The notes below the pieces were generated by a model. That model was not told where the DNA came from. It did not search any database and saw nothing but the letters and a program-made list of their open reading frames with translations. This document shows positions 53,146 to 62,824 of a DNA stretch of 64,000 nucleotides, one piece after another; positions within the stretch are counted from its first letter, which is position 1; each line of letters begins with the position of its first letter. The translations under genes were made by a program, and so were the position numbers. The stretch is from DASVTU01 sp036387415. GTDB lineage: Bacteria; Acidobacteriota; Blastocatellia; Pyrinomonadales; Pyrinomonadaceae. Location: the NCBI GenBank assembly GCA_036387415.1, contig DASVTU010000011.1, forward strand, positions 1 through 64,000. Reading direction: 5' to 3'.

Positions 53146-54735
53146 ATGACCGGAGACATGCCAACCACGAGAGAGCGGGCGACAATGCTTATCCTGCTTC
53201 TCACGGGCGCGACCGTTCTGCTGGCGCTTGGAGCGGGCTATCTCGTCGGGGCGGCTCCCGTGTGGCTGCCGACTAAATTCCGGCTTCTACTCCCGCTGCT
53301 TTTGTTCGCGGCCGTGTTCGCCATCGTCGGCGCGCGAACCGTAATCCGGCAGCCGGAGACGGCGATGCTGGCGCTCGTGGCAATCTTCTATACGAACGTG
53401 TCGGAAGTCGGTGTGCGTTATTACGGGTTGCCGTCGCTGCTGCTCTTGGGGGGCGTGCTGTTGACGCTTATGCTGGCGTGGCGTTTCCTGTTCGGGGCGG
53501 GGCAGGGGGAGTTGGTCGTCGATGTCACGTTTGTACTGCTCGTGCTCTACGGTGCGGTTATCTTCGCTTCGACGACGGTCGCAGTCAATACCGAACTGGC
53601 CGACGAAAGACTCTTCGACCACGTGAAGGGCGTGCTTCTGTTCCTTATCGTCACCAACTTCACCGACTCGCGTCTGACGCTGCGGCGAGTCGTCTGGGTG
53701 CTCGTACTCGCGGGTGCATTCCTCGGCACAATCAGCGTCCTCCAGGTTCTGACCGGTTCTTACAACAGCGAGTTCGGCGGGTTCGGGCGCATCAAACTGG
53801 CGCATATCACGGAGTACGTCTACGAGCCGCGCATCGCCGGAACGGTGAGCGACCCGAACTTCTACGCGCAGATGCTCGTGCCGCTCGTGCCGCTCGCGCT
53901 CTATCGCGTGTGGGACGAACCGACCGCTTGGCTCAAACTCGTCGCCGCCTATTCACTCGGCGTCATTCTGCTCGCATTGGTCTTCACATACTCACGCGGA
54001 GGCGCGCTCGCAGCGGTGCTTGTCTTGCTGCTAGCGGCGATACACAAGAGAATCAAACTGCGTCACTTGTTGCTCGGCGCGGGATGTCTCGCGCTGCTGC
54101 TCATCGTCGTGCCGACCGAGTTCGGCGGACGACTCAAGAGTCTGCGCGAGTTGGTGCCGGGCGGAGATGAACGAGTCCTCAAGGAGGATTCGTCCTTCCG
54201 ACAGCGTGCGTTGTTGGCGGAGACGGCGTGGGAGATGTTCGCCGACCACGCGGCGTTCGGTGTAGGCGCGGGAAATTTTTCGGAGTATTACGATGAATAC
54301 GCGGAGCACGTCGGCGCGACCGTCAGCAGCTACGAAGACTTCGCCCACCGTCGTTTCCCGCATACGCTCTATCTGGAAATCGCCGCCGAGACAGGGCTGG
54401 TCGGATTGCTCGTTTTCGTCGTCGTCATCGGCGTCACGTTGTTCAACGCGTGGGCGGCGGTTCGCATGTTCAAGGAAGCGGGAAGCCACGCCTCGGCGAG
54501 CCTCGTCACGTCGTGCGCGCTCGGCCTCATCGGCTATCTCACGACGAGCCTCTTCCTGCACGGTCATTACATTCATTACCTATGGCTATTAGCGGCGTTG
54601 CTGGCGGCGGCCAAACACATCGCCGCGCGCCGCGCGCCCGACCCGCATCCGGCGTTGGTCTATCTGGATGAATGGTTGAGCGTCATTTATCCGACCATCC
54701 AAGCCGCACATCTCTCCCCTGCGCGCAAGGAATAA
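53146..54735 (+). CDS. O-antigen ligase/polymerase (WaaL/Wzy-like) membrane protein
   Basis: About 529 residues from the ATG at 53146 (the frame is open to 53080 but overlaps the previous gene). At least ten hydrophobic helices are visible. The family loop GTVSDPNFYAQMLVPLVPLAL and FTYSRGGALAAVLVLLL are the WaaL/Wzy_C signature region with the conserved Arg and Gly; PTEFGGRLKSL and HNxYLE-like FPHTLYLEIAAETGLVGLLVF (the periplasmic H-x-x-x-L segment) follow. It polymerises or ligates repeat units in the inner membrane's outer leaflet. Confidence 0.87.
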   Translation: MTGDMPTTRERATMLILLLTGATVLLALGAGYLVGAAPVWLPTKFRLLLPLLLFAAVFAIVGARTVIRQPETAMLALVAIFYTNVSEVGVRYYGLPSLLLLGGVLLTLMLAWRFLFGAGQGELVVDVTFVLLVLYGAVIFASTTVAVNTELADERLFDHVKGVLLFLIVTNFTDSRLTLRRVVWVLVLAGAFLGTISVLQVLTGSYNSEFGGFGRIKLAHITEYVYEPRIAGTVSDPNFYAQMLVPLVPLALYRVWDEPTAWLKLVAAYSLGVILLALVFTYSRGGALAAVLVLLLAAIHKRIKLRHLLLGAGCLALLLIVVPTEFGGRLKSLRELVPGGDERVLKEDSSFRQRALLAETAWEMFADHAAFGVGAGNFSEYYDEYAEHVGATVSSYEDFAHRRFPHTLYLEIAAETGLVGLLVFVVVIGVTLFNAWAAVRMFKEAGSHASASLVTSCALGLIGYLTTSLFLHGHYIHYLWLLAALLAAAKHIAARRAPDPHPALVYLDEWLSVIYPTIQAAHLSPARKE

Positions 54736-54812
54736 CTGCGATGGAAAACTTATTCGTCGTTTGATTAAGACTGTCACCAACTGTCACCAAACGACCAGCG
54801 TGGAGAACAGCG

Positions 54813-57233
54813 ATGTTGAGCGAGCGACGACAGGCGACCGCATCGCCTGTCGTTTACATTATGTCGCGGTTTCCGCTTCTGACCGAGACGTTCATCCTGC
54901 GCGAGATGCTCGAATTAGAGCGGCAGGGCACACGCGTGCGCATCTTTCCTCTGCTGCGCACTGACGCGCCCGTGCGTCACGCCGAGACGGAGCGTTTGAT
55001 GCCGCAGGTTCACTACACACCGTTTCTCTCGCGCGCCATCTGTGCGGCCAACTTCCACTTCCTGCGTCGCACGCCGCTGCGTTATGTGAAGCTCGTCTGG
55101 TCTGTGCTCACGGGCACGTTGGGTTCGAGAAATCTATTTTTCGGTGCGCTCGGCACGTTCCCAAAATCCGTCTATTTCGCACGTCTCGTCGAGCGTGAAG
55201 GCATCCGCCATGTGCATGCTCACTACGCGACGCATCCCGCGCTGGCTGCCTTCGTCATCTCGGAATTGACCGGCGCGACCTATAGTTTTACGGCGCACGC
55301 GCACGACATCTTCGTCCATCAGCGCATGCTTCGGCAGAAGATTGAGCGCGCGCACTTCGTCGTCGCCATCTCGGAATTCAACCGCCAGTATCTTCTCCGG
55401 CGCGCGCCGCGCGTCGCTGCGGACAAGATTAAAGTCGTCCATTGCGGAATCGAGCCGGAGAAGTACGGCACGACGACTGCGAAGGATGCGCGACCTGACG
55501 CAGAGCACGACGGCGAGCGCGGCGCGCTTGATGGCCGTGACAAACAATTCACAATTTTGTGCGTCGCCAGCCTACAAACATACAAGGGTATCAGGTATCT
55601 TATTGAGTCCTGCCATCTCCTCGCAGGACATCTCTCCTCAAACTTCCGTTGTCTCGTCGTCGGCGAAGGCGTAGAGCGCGCGCGGCTGGAAAGTCTGATT
55701 GACGAATTAGAGATGCGCGAACGCGTTCAACTGCTCGGCGCACGAACGCAGCGAGAGGTTGCGTCGCTGTTAGCCGGAGCGGATTTGTTCGTGCTGCCGA
55801 GCACCGTCGCGCCGGACGGACAAATGGAAGGCATTCCCGTCGCGTTGATGGAGGCGATGGCGAGCGGCCTGCCCGTCGTGGCTACGCGCATCTCCGGCAT
55901 CCCCGAACTTGTCGAAGACGGCATCAACGGTCGGCTCGTCCCGCACGCAGACGCTCAGGCTTTGGCCGACGCCATTATCTCTCTGTACAAGAGCGAAGCC
56001 ATGCGGCGTGAGATGGGCGAACGCGGGCGGGAGAAGGTGACGGCGGAGTTCGGGTTGCGCGAGAACGTGGCGAAACTGCGCGCACTGTTTCAAGCGGCGA
56101 CCGAACGCGAGATTCAAACAAAGACCGTGCGCGAGGCCGAAACGAGTCTGACATATTCACATCGCGCAGTTGAAGCGCCACGCGATGCTCTAAGCACCGA
56201 GTTTAAAGAACAGGTGGCGAAAAGAGCCGCACGCTTCTTCGCTGACCCGAACGACGCCGCGACGGAGGGCGCGGCCCACATCAGTTTCACGCGGCGCGGC
56301 GGCGGTCACGATTCAGAGGTTTACGAACTCGCCTCGCCCCATCATTATCGCGTGCCCGAACGCGGGGCGATACTCAAGTTGCACCGCCCGGGAAGGGCGC
56401 AGCCCGCGCAGGCCGTCGAAGCGGGACGCAGTTTCGCTCAGAATGAATACGCCGCGCTCGAACTTCTCTGGCGCGAGTTTACGCGTCGCACGGCGCGCCT
56501 CAACGTGCCGCAGCCTCTCGCGCACTTGCCGGAACACGCCGCGCTCCTGATGGAGAAGTGCGCGGGCGAAAGACTCGACGGCGCGTTGCGCTGGTCGCGC
56601 CTGCGAAAGAACAGGGAAGCGCGCGAACAACTTTTGCGGGTGGTCGAAGCGTGCGGCGAGTGGCTGGCGACCTTCCATGAAATAACGAAGCGCGCGGGCA
56701 GCCCCGTGGAAATCTACGAAAGAATCGAGCGCGACTTTCGTGACGAACTGGTGACCTGCCGCGAACTCGGATTGGAGGCGCAACTCACCAGCCGTATCGC
56801 GCAGCAGTTCGAGCAGAGAAAGGCCGCCGTCTTCAATGGCGAACACGAAATCGTCGGGCGACACTGCGACTTCGCTCCGTACAACGTCATCTTCTCCGGC
56901 GAACGCGTCGCCGTGATTGACTTCGAGGGCTTCGCGCGCGGCATCGTCTACGACGACCTCTGCTACTTCCTCGGCATGCTCGAAACGATGCCTCGCTATC
57001 ATCTCTCAAGCGAGATGTCGCAAAGGGCGAGAGAGAATTTTTTGAAAGGCTACGGGCGAAGTGGCAGCACGAACGCCGTGCATCTCGACTTCTTTATGCT
57101 GGCGACGATGACCAAGATTATGGCGCACAGTCCGTTGCTCCGACCCGTCGGGCGTCAAGGGTGGCGTGAGCAGTTGAAGCGGTGGCAGCGACTCAAGTTT
57201 TTCACTGGCTGGTTTAGCAAGAGGGTGTGTTGA
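54813..57233 (+). CDS. glycosyltransferase family 4 fused to an APH/kinase-like domain
   Basis: 806 residues. Residues about 1-420 are a complete GT4 enzyme: IMSRFPLLTETFILREMLEL, HVHAHYATHPALAAF, SFTAHAHDIFVHQ, VVHCGIEPEKYG, VASLQTYKGIRYLI, GADLFVLPSTVAPDGQMEGIPVALMEAMASGLPVVAT. About 470-800 resemble aminoglycoside phosphotransferases: GRHCDFAPYNVIF (catalytic H-x-D-x-x-x-x-N) and VAVIDFEGFARG (Mg-binding D-F-E). The fusion suggests a sugar is added and a sugar or lipid hydroxyl phosphorylated by one protein. The kinase Lys lies in ILKLHRPGR. Confidence 0.88.
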   Translation: MLSERRQATASPVVYIMSRFPLLTETFILREMLELERQGTRVRIFPLLRTDAPVRHAETERLMPQVHYTPFLSRAICAANFHFLRRTPLRYVKLVWSVLTGTLGSRNLFFGALGTFPKSVYFARLVEREGIRHVHAHYATHPALAAFVISELTGATYSFTAHAHDIFVHQRMLRQKIERAHFVVAISEFNRQYLLRRAPRVAADKIKVVHCGIEPEKYGTTTAKDARPDAEHDGERGALDGRDKQFTILCVASLQTYKGIRYLIESCHLLAGHLSSNFRCLVVGEGVERARLESLIDELEMRERVQLLGARTQREVASLLAGADLFVLPSTVAPDGQMEGIPVALMEAMASGLPVVATRISGIPELVEDGINGRLVPHADAQALADAIISLYKSEAMRREMGERGREKVTAEFGLRENVAKLRALFQAATEREIQTKTVREAETSLTYSHRAVEAPRDALSTEFKEQVAKRAARFFADPNDAATEGAAHISFTRRGGGHDSEVYELASPHHYRVPERGAILKLHRPGRAQPAQAVEAGRSFAQNEYAALELLWREFTRRTARLNVPQPLAHLPEHAALLMEKCAGERLDGALRWSRLRKNREAREQLLRVVEACGEWLATFHEITKRAGSPVEIYERIERDFRDELVTCRELGLEAQLTSRIAQQFEQRKAAVFNGEHEIVGRHCDFAPYNVIFSGERVAVIDFEGFARGIVYDDLCYFLGMLETMPRYHLSSEMSQRARENFLKGYGRSGSTNAVHLDFFMLATMTKIMAHSPLLRPVGRQGWREQLKRWQRLKFFTGWFSKRVC

Positions 57234-57236
57234 CTG

Positions 57237-58811
57237 TTGAAGCAAGCAGGCGAGTCTGAAGCAGAGATGAGGCGAACCGCGCCGGACGCTTTCGCCGTCG
57301 TCTCGAAGGGCGCGGCGGGCGAAGCGGTCGAAGCGCACGCGAACGACCCGTCGTCGCCTGCTGCAAGCAACTTCGCACAACGCGCGGTGAGCGGCGTCTT
57401 ATGGACTTACGTCTCGTTCGCCGGAAGCAAACTGCTCGTCTTCGCCAGCACCGTCATTCTCGCGCGCCTGCTCGCACCGGCGCAGTTCGGCGAGGTTGGG
57501 TTCGCGCTCCTGGTCATCGCCTATCTGGAAACCATCGGCGACTTCGGCATCAGTTCCGCGCTCATCTACGAACGCGAGCGACCCGAACAGGCCGCCAACA
57601 TCGCCTTCGTCGTCAGCCTAGCAACGGGCGTCTTGTGGTTCGCCGTCGCGTACGCCTGCGCGCCGCTCGTCGCACGTTTCTTCGACGACGCGGCGGTCGT
57701 TCCCATCCTGCGAACAATCTCGTTCGTCTTTATCATCAACGCGCTCGGCAACACGCACGACGCGCTGCTCAGGCGCAAGCTCGAATTCAAGAAGCGGCTC
57801 GCGCCCGACTTGGCGATGGCCGTTTTGAAGGGCGCGTGCTCGATATTGTTGGCGGTGTGGGGATGGGGCGCGTGGAGTCTGGTGTGGGGACAGTTGATTG
57901 GCGCGACGGCTTCGACCATTGCTCTGTGGATAGTCGTGCCGTGGCGTCCGCGCTGGCAGTTTTCGCGCGAGGCGATGCGCCGCATGCTCGGCTACGGCGG
58001 GCAGGTTGTTTCCGTCAACGTCATCGCCGCCATCGTGCACGACATTGATTACGTCATCGTCGGACGTTTGGGAAGCGTGGCACTCGGTTTTTATACGCTG
58101 GCTTATCGCACGCCCGAACTCTTCATCACGATGATTATCTGGGTCGTGGGCAAAGTGGCTTTTCCAATCTATTCGCGTTTGCAGGACGACCGTCCCGCGC
58201 TCCGACAGGCGTTTCTCGTCACGCTTCGCTACTTGTCCCTGCTGACCGTTCCGGCGGGCGTCGGGCTGGCGGTGCTCGGTGGCCTGTTCGTCTCGACGTT
58301 TTACGGGGAGCAATGGCAACCGACCATAGCGACGCTACAGGCGCTGTCAATCGCAGGATGTTTGCGTTCGCTCGGTTCGCACGCGGGCGACGTTTACAAG
58401 GCGACGGGGCGACCCGACATCCTCGTCAAACTCGGCGTGTTGCGCGCCGCCGTGCTCATTCCGGCGTTGATTTGGGGCGCACGCTACGGCATCTTCGGCG
58501 TCGCCGTCGCTCAAATCATCGTGACGGGCGCGAGCACGCTCGTCAATCTCTACGTCGCGGGCAAGATTATGGAAGTGTCCATGAGAGCACTGCTCGGCGA
58601 ATTCAAAACTGCCATCCTGTCGGCGGCGGCGATGGTCGTCGGCTTGCAGCTTTTGCTGCCCGTCCTCAAAGGCTCACCGAAGTGGATAGGCTTGAGCGCG
58701 GCGGTGGTGGCCGGAGGCGCGATTTATGTCGGCGTGGCGTGGCTCGTCGGGCGCGAAACCATCGAGCAGGCGCGTGCGATTGTCGGTTCTTCTCTGAAGA
58801 AGACGCAGTAA
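57237..58811 (+). CDS. Wzx-type oligosaccharide flippase
   Basis: 524 residues (TTG start; ATG 57267 is an alternative). Multiple-helix exporter of the MATE/PST family: VLWTYVSFAGSKLLVFASTVILARLLAPAQFGEVGFALLVIAYLETIGDFGISSALIYE, VLIPALIWGARYGIFGVAVAQIIVTGAS and similar repeats, with LLIVQDRPALRQAFLVTLRYLSLLTVPAGVGLAVLGG-like segments. It should flip the lipid-linked repeat unit across the inner membrane. Directly follows the GT4-kinase gene. Confidence 0.9.
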   Translation: MKQAGESEAEMRRTAPDAFAVVSKGAAGEAVEAHANDPSSPAASNFAQRAVSGVLWTYVSFAGSKLLVFASTVILARLLAPAQFGEVGFALLVIAYLETIGDFGISSALIYERERPEQAANIAFVVSLATGVLWFAVAYACAPLVARFFDDAAVVPILRTISFVFIINALGNTHDALLRRKLEFKKRLAPDLAMAVLKGACSILLAVWGWGAWSLVWGQLIGATASTIALWIVVPWRPRWQFSREAMRRMLGYGGQVVSVNVIAAIVHDIDYVIVGRLGSVALGFYTLAYRTPELFITMIIWVVGKVAFPIYSRLQDDRPALRQAFLVTLRYLSLLTVPAGVGLAVLGGLFVSTFYGEQWQPTIATLQALSIAGCLRSLGSHAGDVYKATGRPDILVKLGVLRAAVLIPALIWGARYGIFGVAVAQIIVTGASTLVNLYVAGKIMEVSMRALLGEFKTAILSAAAMVVGLQLLLPVLKGSPKWIGLSAAVVAGGAIYVGVAWLVGRETIEQARAIVGSSLKKTQ

Positions 58812-58881
58812 TGAGTGTTTGTAATGATGGCACGTACCGCATGAAATGCGGGCGCAAGCCTTCGGTGCATGAGAGCATGAA

Positions 58882-60285
58882 ATGTCCGAGATGATAGTCG
58901 AATTACCAGAGCAAGCGACGGGCATCCGCTACGGATGGCACGACCGTTACCAGATTCCGCTCGACCACCCGTCGGCGCTCCGTTTCTACATCGACAAGCT
59001 GTTCGTGCCACATTCGCGGCGAGAGATGGTGTGGGCGCTCGTCGCGCGCTCCTCGGCGTTGGCGACGCGCGCGGCAGTGCCGGTGCTGCGAATAGAGGCG
59101 GCTAATTCTTCGGAAAGAAACAGCGTGGAGGAAGCGGCTGACGCAGGAGTCGAGGGTTCGACGGAGACGGGCGACACAGGCATCGAGTGGCTGACCGTCA
59201 AACTGGAAAACCATCTCCGTCGCGCCGGAGTCACGACGAGCGGCGCGCTCTCCTTTCTCTCGCTCGACGATTACCGCCACGCCGAACGTCAAAAAATGGT
59301 GCTCTTTATCTTCGACCACGCGGGCACGCGACCGTGTGCGGTGGCGAAGATTGGCGGCGAGGAACGTCACGGCGCGGTCTTGGCGCACGAGCACGAAATG
59401 ATGCGAGAGCTTCATGGTCGGGTGGGCGAGGAGTTGCGCGCGACGATGCCGCAACCGCTGGCGTTGTTTGGCGAGCGCGGCCTGATGATTTTTCTAGAGT
59501 CGTTCGTCGGCGGGCGTTCAATCTATTTCGAGATGCGTAACAGTTGGCGACCGCGCAGACTCGCCGCGCGCCATTTCCGGCTGGCAAGCGAATGGATAGT
59601 GCGCTTCCAACGTGCGACACAGGTTCGCGCCGCACAACTCGACGAAGCGACGGCAGATGAATACGTCGTCAGTCCGTTGCGGGATTTCGGGCGTGCCTTC
59701 TCGCTCCTGCCGGAAGAGCGTGCGCTCGTGTCGCAAGTAAAGGAATTGACACGCGAGTTGGGAGGTGAGCGATTGCCGCTCGTCGCGCGGCAGGGCGATT
59801 TTTGGGCGCGCAATCTGATTTTGCAGGGAGATACCATCGGCGTTGTCGATTGGGAAGGCTTCAGGGAAGAGAGCACGCCTTTCTGGGATATGTTTTTGTT
59901 TGCGACGAGCTACGCCTTGAGCTACCCGTGGCGGTTGGGACGTTGGGCAGAACCGTCGGTCGCGTTTCGCGCCGCATATCTTGAGCCGAGTTGGTTCGCG
60001 CAACTCACACGCCGACACCTGCTCTCGCACTGCAACGCGATGGATGTGTCGCCGCGATTGTTGGAGATTTTCTTTCCGGTCTTTCTGGCCGAACGCGCGC
60101 TGGAAGAGGAACGGCAGACGGTCGAACGCGTGGGGCGCAAGAAGAAGCAGCAGCAGAATGCCCCCGTAGTTAATCGACGCGACGCGACAGGGATGACGAA
60201 GACGGCGCAGGCGGCGGAGGTTGGGACATGGAGGCGACTGTTTCAGGAGTACGCCCGGCGAACAAAACCCGCCTGCTTTGGCTGA
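58882..60285 (+). CDS. APH-like phosphotransferase domain protein
   Basis: 467 residues. Central kinase-like core: EWLTVKLENHLR, PCAVAKIGGEERHGAVLAHEHEMMREL (candidate ATP-Lys and Glu), then LVARQGDFWARNLILQGDTIGVVDWEGFRE, giving RQGDFxxRN in place of HGD and VVDWE for the Mg site. The N-terminal 90 residues are unassigned. APH/choline-kinase-like members phosphorylate small molecules or sugars. It resembles the C-terminal half of the GT4 fusion upstream, suggesting two related phosphorylation steps. Its end overlaps the next glycosyltransferase gene by 58 bases. Confidence 0.78.
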   Translation: MSEMIVELPEQATGIRYGWHDRYQIPLDHPSALRFYIDKLFVPHSRREMVWALVARSSALATRAAVPVLRIEAANSSERNSVEEAADAGVEGSTETGDTGIEWLTVKLENHLRRAGVTTSGALSFLSLDDYRHAERQKMVLFIFDHAGTRPCAVAKIGGEERHGAVLAHEHEMMRELHGRVGEELRATMPQPLALFGERGLMIFLESFVGGRSIYFEMRNSWRPRRLAARHFRLASEWIVRFQRATQVRAAQLDEATADEYVVSPLRDFGRAFSLLPEERALVSQVKELTRELGGERLPLVARQGDFWARNLILQGDTIGVVDWEGFREESTPFWDMFLFATSYALSYPWRLGRWAEPSVAFRAAYLEPSWFAQLTRRHLLSHCNAMDVSPRLLEIFFPVFLAERALEEERQTVERVGRKKKQQQNAPVVNRRDATGMTKTAQAAEVGTWRRLFQEYARRTKPACFG

Positions 60286-61412
60286 TTGATTCGCTGGCGA
60301 TGGGCGGGGCGGAGCGTCTAGTTCCGGTCTTCGCGCGCCGACTCGACGCGAGTCGCTTTGAACTTCACGTCGCCTGTCTGAAAGTGATTGGGGGCAATCC
60401 GCTAGCAGCCGAACTCGCAGCGGCGGGCGTGCCCGTCACGGTTTTGAACGCGCGCAACCTGCGCGATGCATCCGCCTTCGCCCGTCTGCTGCGACTCGTG
60501 CGTGAACGCGAGATTGACGTGATTCACACGCACCTGACCTACTCGGACGTGTGGGGACGGCTCGCCGCACGTTTGCTCCGGCGCGCAGTCGTCTCGACGC
60601 TGCACGTCGAGAGTTATCTCACTGCCGGAGACGTTGCCCACGGGCGCGGGCATGCGGTCGAGCGTTTGGCAAGTTTCGTCCGGCGACATTTCGGGCAGAC
60701 GGTGATTGCCGTCTCCGAAGCGTTGCGCCGACAGCAAATCGCGCGAGGGTTTCCGCCCGCGCGCATTGTCACGATGCATAACGGCATCGACCTGTCGAAG
60801 TTTGAACTGCCGCACGATTCTTCGCGCGCAAGTAGACGTGCGGAGTTTGGTATTCCGCACGACGCGCCGCTGTCCATTACGGTCGCGGTGCTGCGCGAAG
60901 GCAAAGGCCACGAACTGCTCATCGCGGCGTCGAAGCGTGTGCTTGAGCGCGTGCCGGAAGCACATTTTCTCTTTGTCGGCGGCGGTGCGCTCGAAAGTGC
61001 TTTGCGTCGTCGTGCGGAAGAGAGCGGAGTGAGCGGGCGCGTTCATTTCACCGGAATGCGCGGTGACGTGGCGGAGCTTCTGGCGGCGTCTGATTTATTC
61101 GTGCTGCCTTCGTTGGATTTCGACGCGCTGCCGACGGCGATTATCGAAGCGATGGCGTGCGGGCTTGCGGTGATAGCGACCAAAGCGGGCGGCGCGGCGG
61201 AGATTGTGCGGCACGGCGAGACGGGACTTCTGTTAGAGTCGCCTGACGCAAGCCGACTGGCGGAAGCCGTCATCGCCTTGTTGAGCGACAGGCAACTGGC
61301 GCGAGAGATGGGAGAGAGGGGCAGGGCGCGCGCCGAGAGTGAGTTCAGCGCGCAGGCGTGGGTTGAGAAGTTGCAGGACTTGTACGTTTCGTTATGCCGA
61401 CGAGCACGGTAA
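60228..61412 (+). CDS. glycosyltransferase family 4
   Basis: 394 residues. GT-B motifs: LWLIDSLAMGGAERLVPVFARRL (acceptor-side Gly-rich loop), VIHTHLTYSDVWGRLAARLL, HNGIDLSKFELPH, VAVLREGKGHELLIAASK, FLFVGGGALESAL and the donor-site E-x7-E LFVLPSLDFDALPTAIIEAMACGLAVIATKAGG. It adds a sugar to the growing lipid-linked unit on the cytoplasmic face. The ATG is internal to the preceding gene, 58 bases before its stop. Confidence 0.92.
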   Translation: MEATVSGVRPANKTRLLWLIDSLAMGGAERLVPVFARRLDASRFELHVACLKVIGGNPLAAELAAAGVPVTVLNARNLRDASAFARLLRLVREREIDVIHTHLTYSDVWGRLAARLLRRAVVSTLHVESYLTAGDVAHGRGHAVERLASFVRRHFGQTVIAVSEALRRQQIARGFPPARIVTMHNGIDLSKFELPHDSSRASRRAEFGIPHDAPLSITVAVLREGKGHELLIAASKRVLERVPEAHFLFVGGGALESALRRRAEESGVSGRVHFTGMRGDVAELLAASDLFVLPSLDFDALPTAIIEAMACGLAVIATKAGGAAEIVRHGETGLLLESPDASRLAEAVIALLSDRQLAREMGERGRARAESEFSAQAWVEKLQDLYVSLCRRAR

Positions 61413-62821
61413 GGGAAAACGATTCGACGTTGCGCGCGGCGGAGAGCCGACGCGCGGACGAAGATGTGCGCCGACCGGACGCGCGGCGTGCACTGCCCGC
61501 CGTTTGGCGGCACTTCGTCGTGGAATTTCTCGGACGCGGCGGCATGATTCATTACGCATATCAATTCTGCCGCGGGCTGGCCGCGCAGGGCGCGGAGGTC
61601 ACGCTCGTGACGGAAAGCGATTACGAACTCGCGCACCTGCCGCACAACTTCAAAGTAGAAACCATCATCCGGTTGTGGAACACGCGTCCGGCGGGCGCGG
61701 TGGAGTGGTCGTCGTCGCTCGCAGCGCGGCTCAAACGCGCGCTCCGCCGCACGGTGCGCGCCGCGATGTATTACCGTGAATGGTGGCGGCTCGTCCGGCA
61801 TTTGGAGCGCGCGCGTCCAGACGTAGTGCAGTTCGGCGAGATACGTTTCGCCACAGACCTGCTACCGCTCATGTGGCTACGCTCGAAGGGTTTGCGGCTC
61901 GTCGATGTCTGCCACAACGTCGCGCCGTTCAACATCAGTCCCGACTCGACCGCGCTCGTCAAAACATCCGGCTTCGACCGCGCCGCCTTCCGCCGGATTT
62001 ATTCTTGCTTCTCCGACATTTTCGTTCACTCCGAAGTTAACCGACGCGAATTCCTGCGACTCTACGGCGGCGACGCCAGCCGTGTGCACGTCATCCCGCA
62101 CGGCAACGAACGCGTGTTCATCGGCGACGAGATGAAGGCCGACGAGTCAGCGGGACGGAGCGCACAGGAGCCACAAAGCAAGCAGGACGCGCAACGCGAA
62201 CAAATCGAACTGCTGCGTTCAGTGCCGGAGCGCGTGCCCGTCGTGCTCTTCTTCGGCACATTGACTAAATATAAGGGCTTGGAATACCTGATAGATGCTT
62301 TCGCCGGAGTCAAGCGCGCCGTGCCCGCGTCTCACCTCATCATTGCAGGCTACCCGAACCCCGACGTTGACATCGAGTTTCTGCAAACGCGCGCGCGCGA
62401 ACTCGGCATCGCCGATGCGGTCACTTTCCACCTGCAATACGTCCCGCTCGAAGATGTCGCCGCCCTGTTCGAGCGCGCACACGTCGTCGTCTTCCCTTAC
62501 TTGATGATTTACCAGAGTGGCGCGCTACAAGTGGCTTACAGTTTCGGTAAGCCCGTCGTGGCGACCGACGTGGGCGGATTGTCGGAAGCGGTCAAACACG
62601 ACGAGACGGGATTGCTCGTGCCGCCGCGCGACGCGGCGAAGTTGAGCGAGGCGTTAATCGCTCTGCTGAATGACGAGCCGCGCGCGCGTCGGATGGGCGC
62701 GCACGCGCGCGAATTGTCGGAGACGATTTACTCCTGGGACGGCATCGCTCGTCGCGTAATGGTGGCCCTGCGCACAGAGGACGCGCCCGACACGCGGGAC
62801 GAAGAGGGTGAAAGGGAGTAA
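61394..62821 (+). CDS. glycosyltransferase family 4 (second)
   Basis: 475 residues. GT-B features: HFVVEFLGRGGMIHYAYQFCRGLAAQGAEVTLVT, VHVIPHGNERVFIG, VLFFGTLTKYKGLEYLIDAF, VVVFPYLMIYQSGALQVAYSFGKPVVATDVGGL with donor Glu-type site, and a PPRDAAKLSEALIALL tail. The N-terminal 30 residues are basic and look like extension. Role as above: sugar addition. Overlaps the previous gene by 19 bases and is followed by a GT2 gene three bases later. Confidence 0.91.
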   Translation: MPTSTVRENDSTLRAAESRRADEDVRRPDARRALPAVWRHFVVEFLGRGGMIHYAYQFCRGLAAQGAEVTLVTESDYELAHLPHNFKVETIIRLWNTRPAGAVEWSSSLAARLKRALRRTVRAAMYYREWWRLVRHLERARPDVVQFGEIRFATDLLPLMWLRSKGLRLVDVCHNVAPFNISPDSTALVKTSGFDRAAFRRIYSCFSDIFVHSEVNRREFLRLYGGDASRVHVIPHGNERVFIGDEMKADESAGRSAQEPQSKQDAQREQIELLRSVPERVPVVLFFGTLTKYKGLEYLIDAFAGVKRAVPASHLIIAGYPNPDVDIEFLQTRARELGIADAVTFHLQYVPLEDVAALFERAHVVVFPYLMIYQSGALQVAYSFGKPVVATDVGGLSEAVKHDETGLLVPPRDAAKLSEALIALLNDEPRARRMGAHARELSETIYSWDGIARRVMVALRTEDAPDTRDEEGERE

Positions 62822-62824
62822 GCG

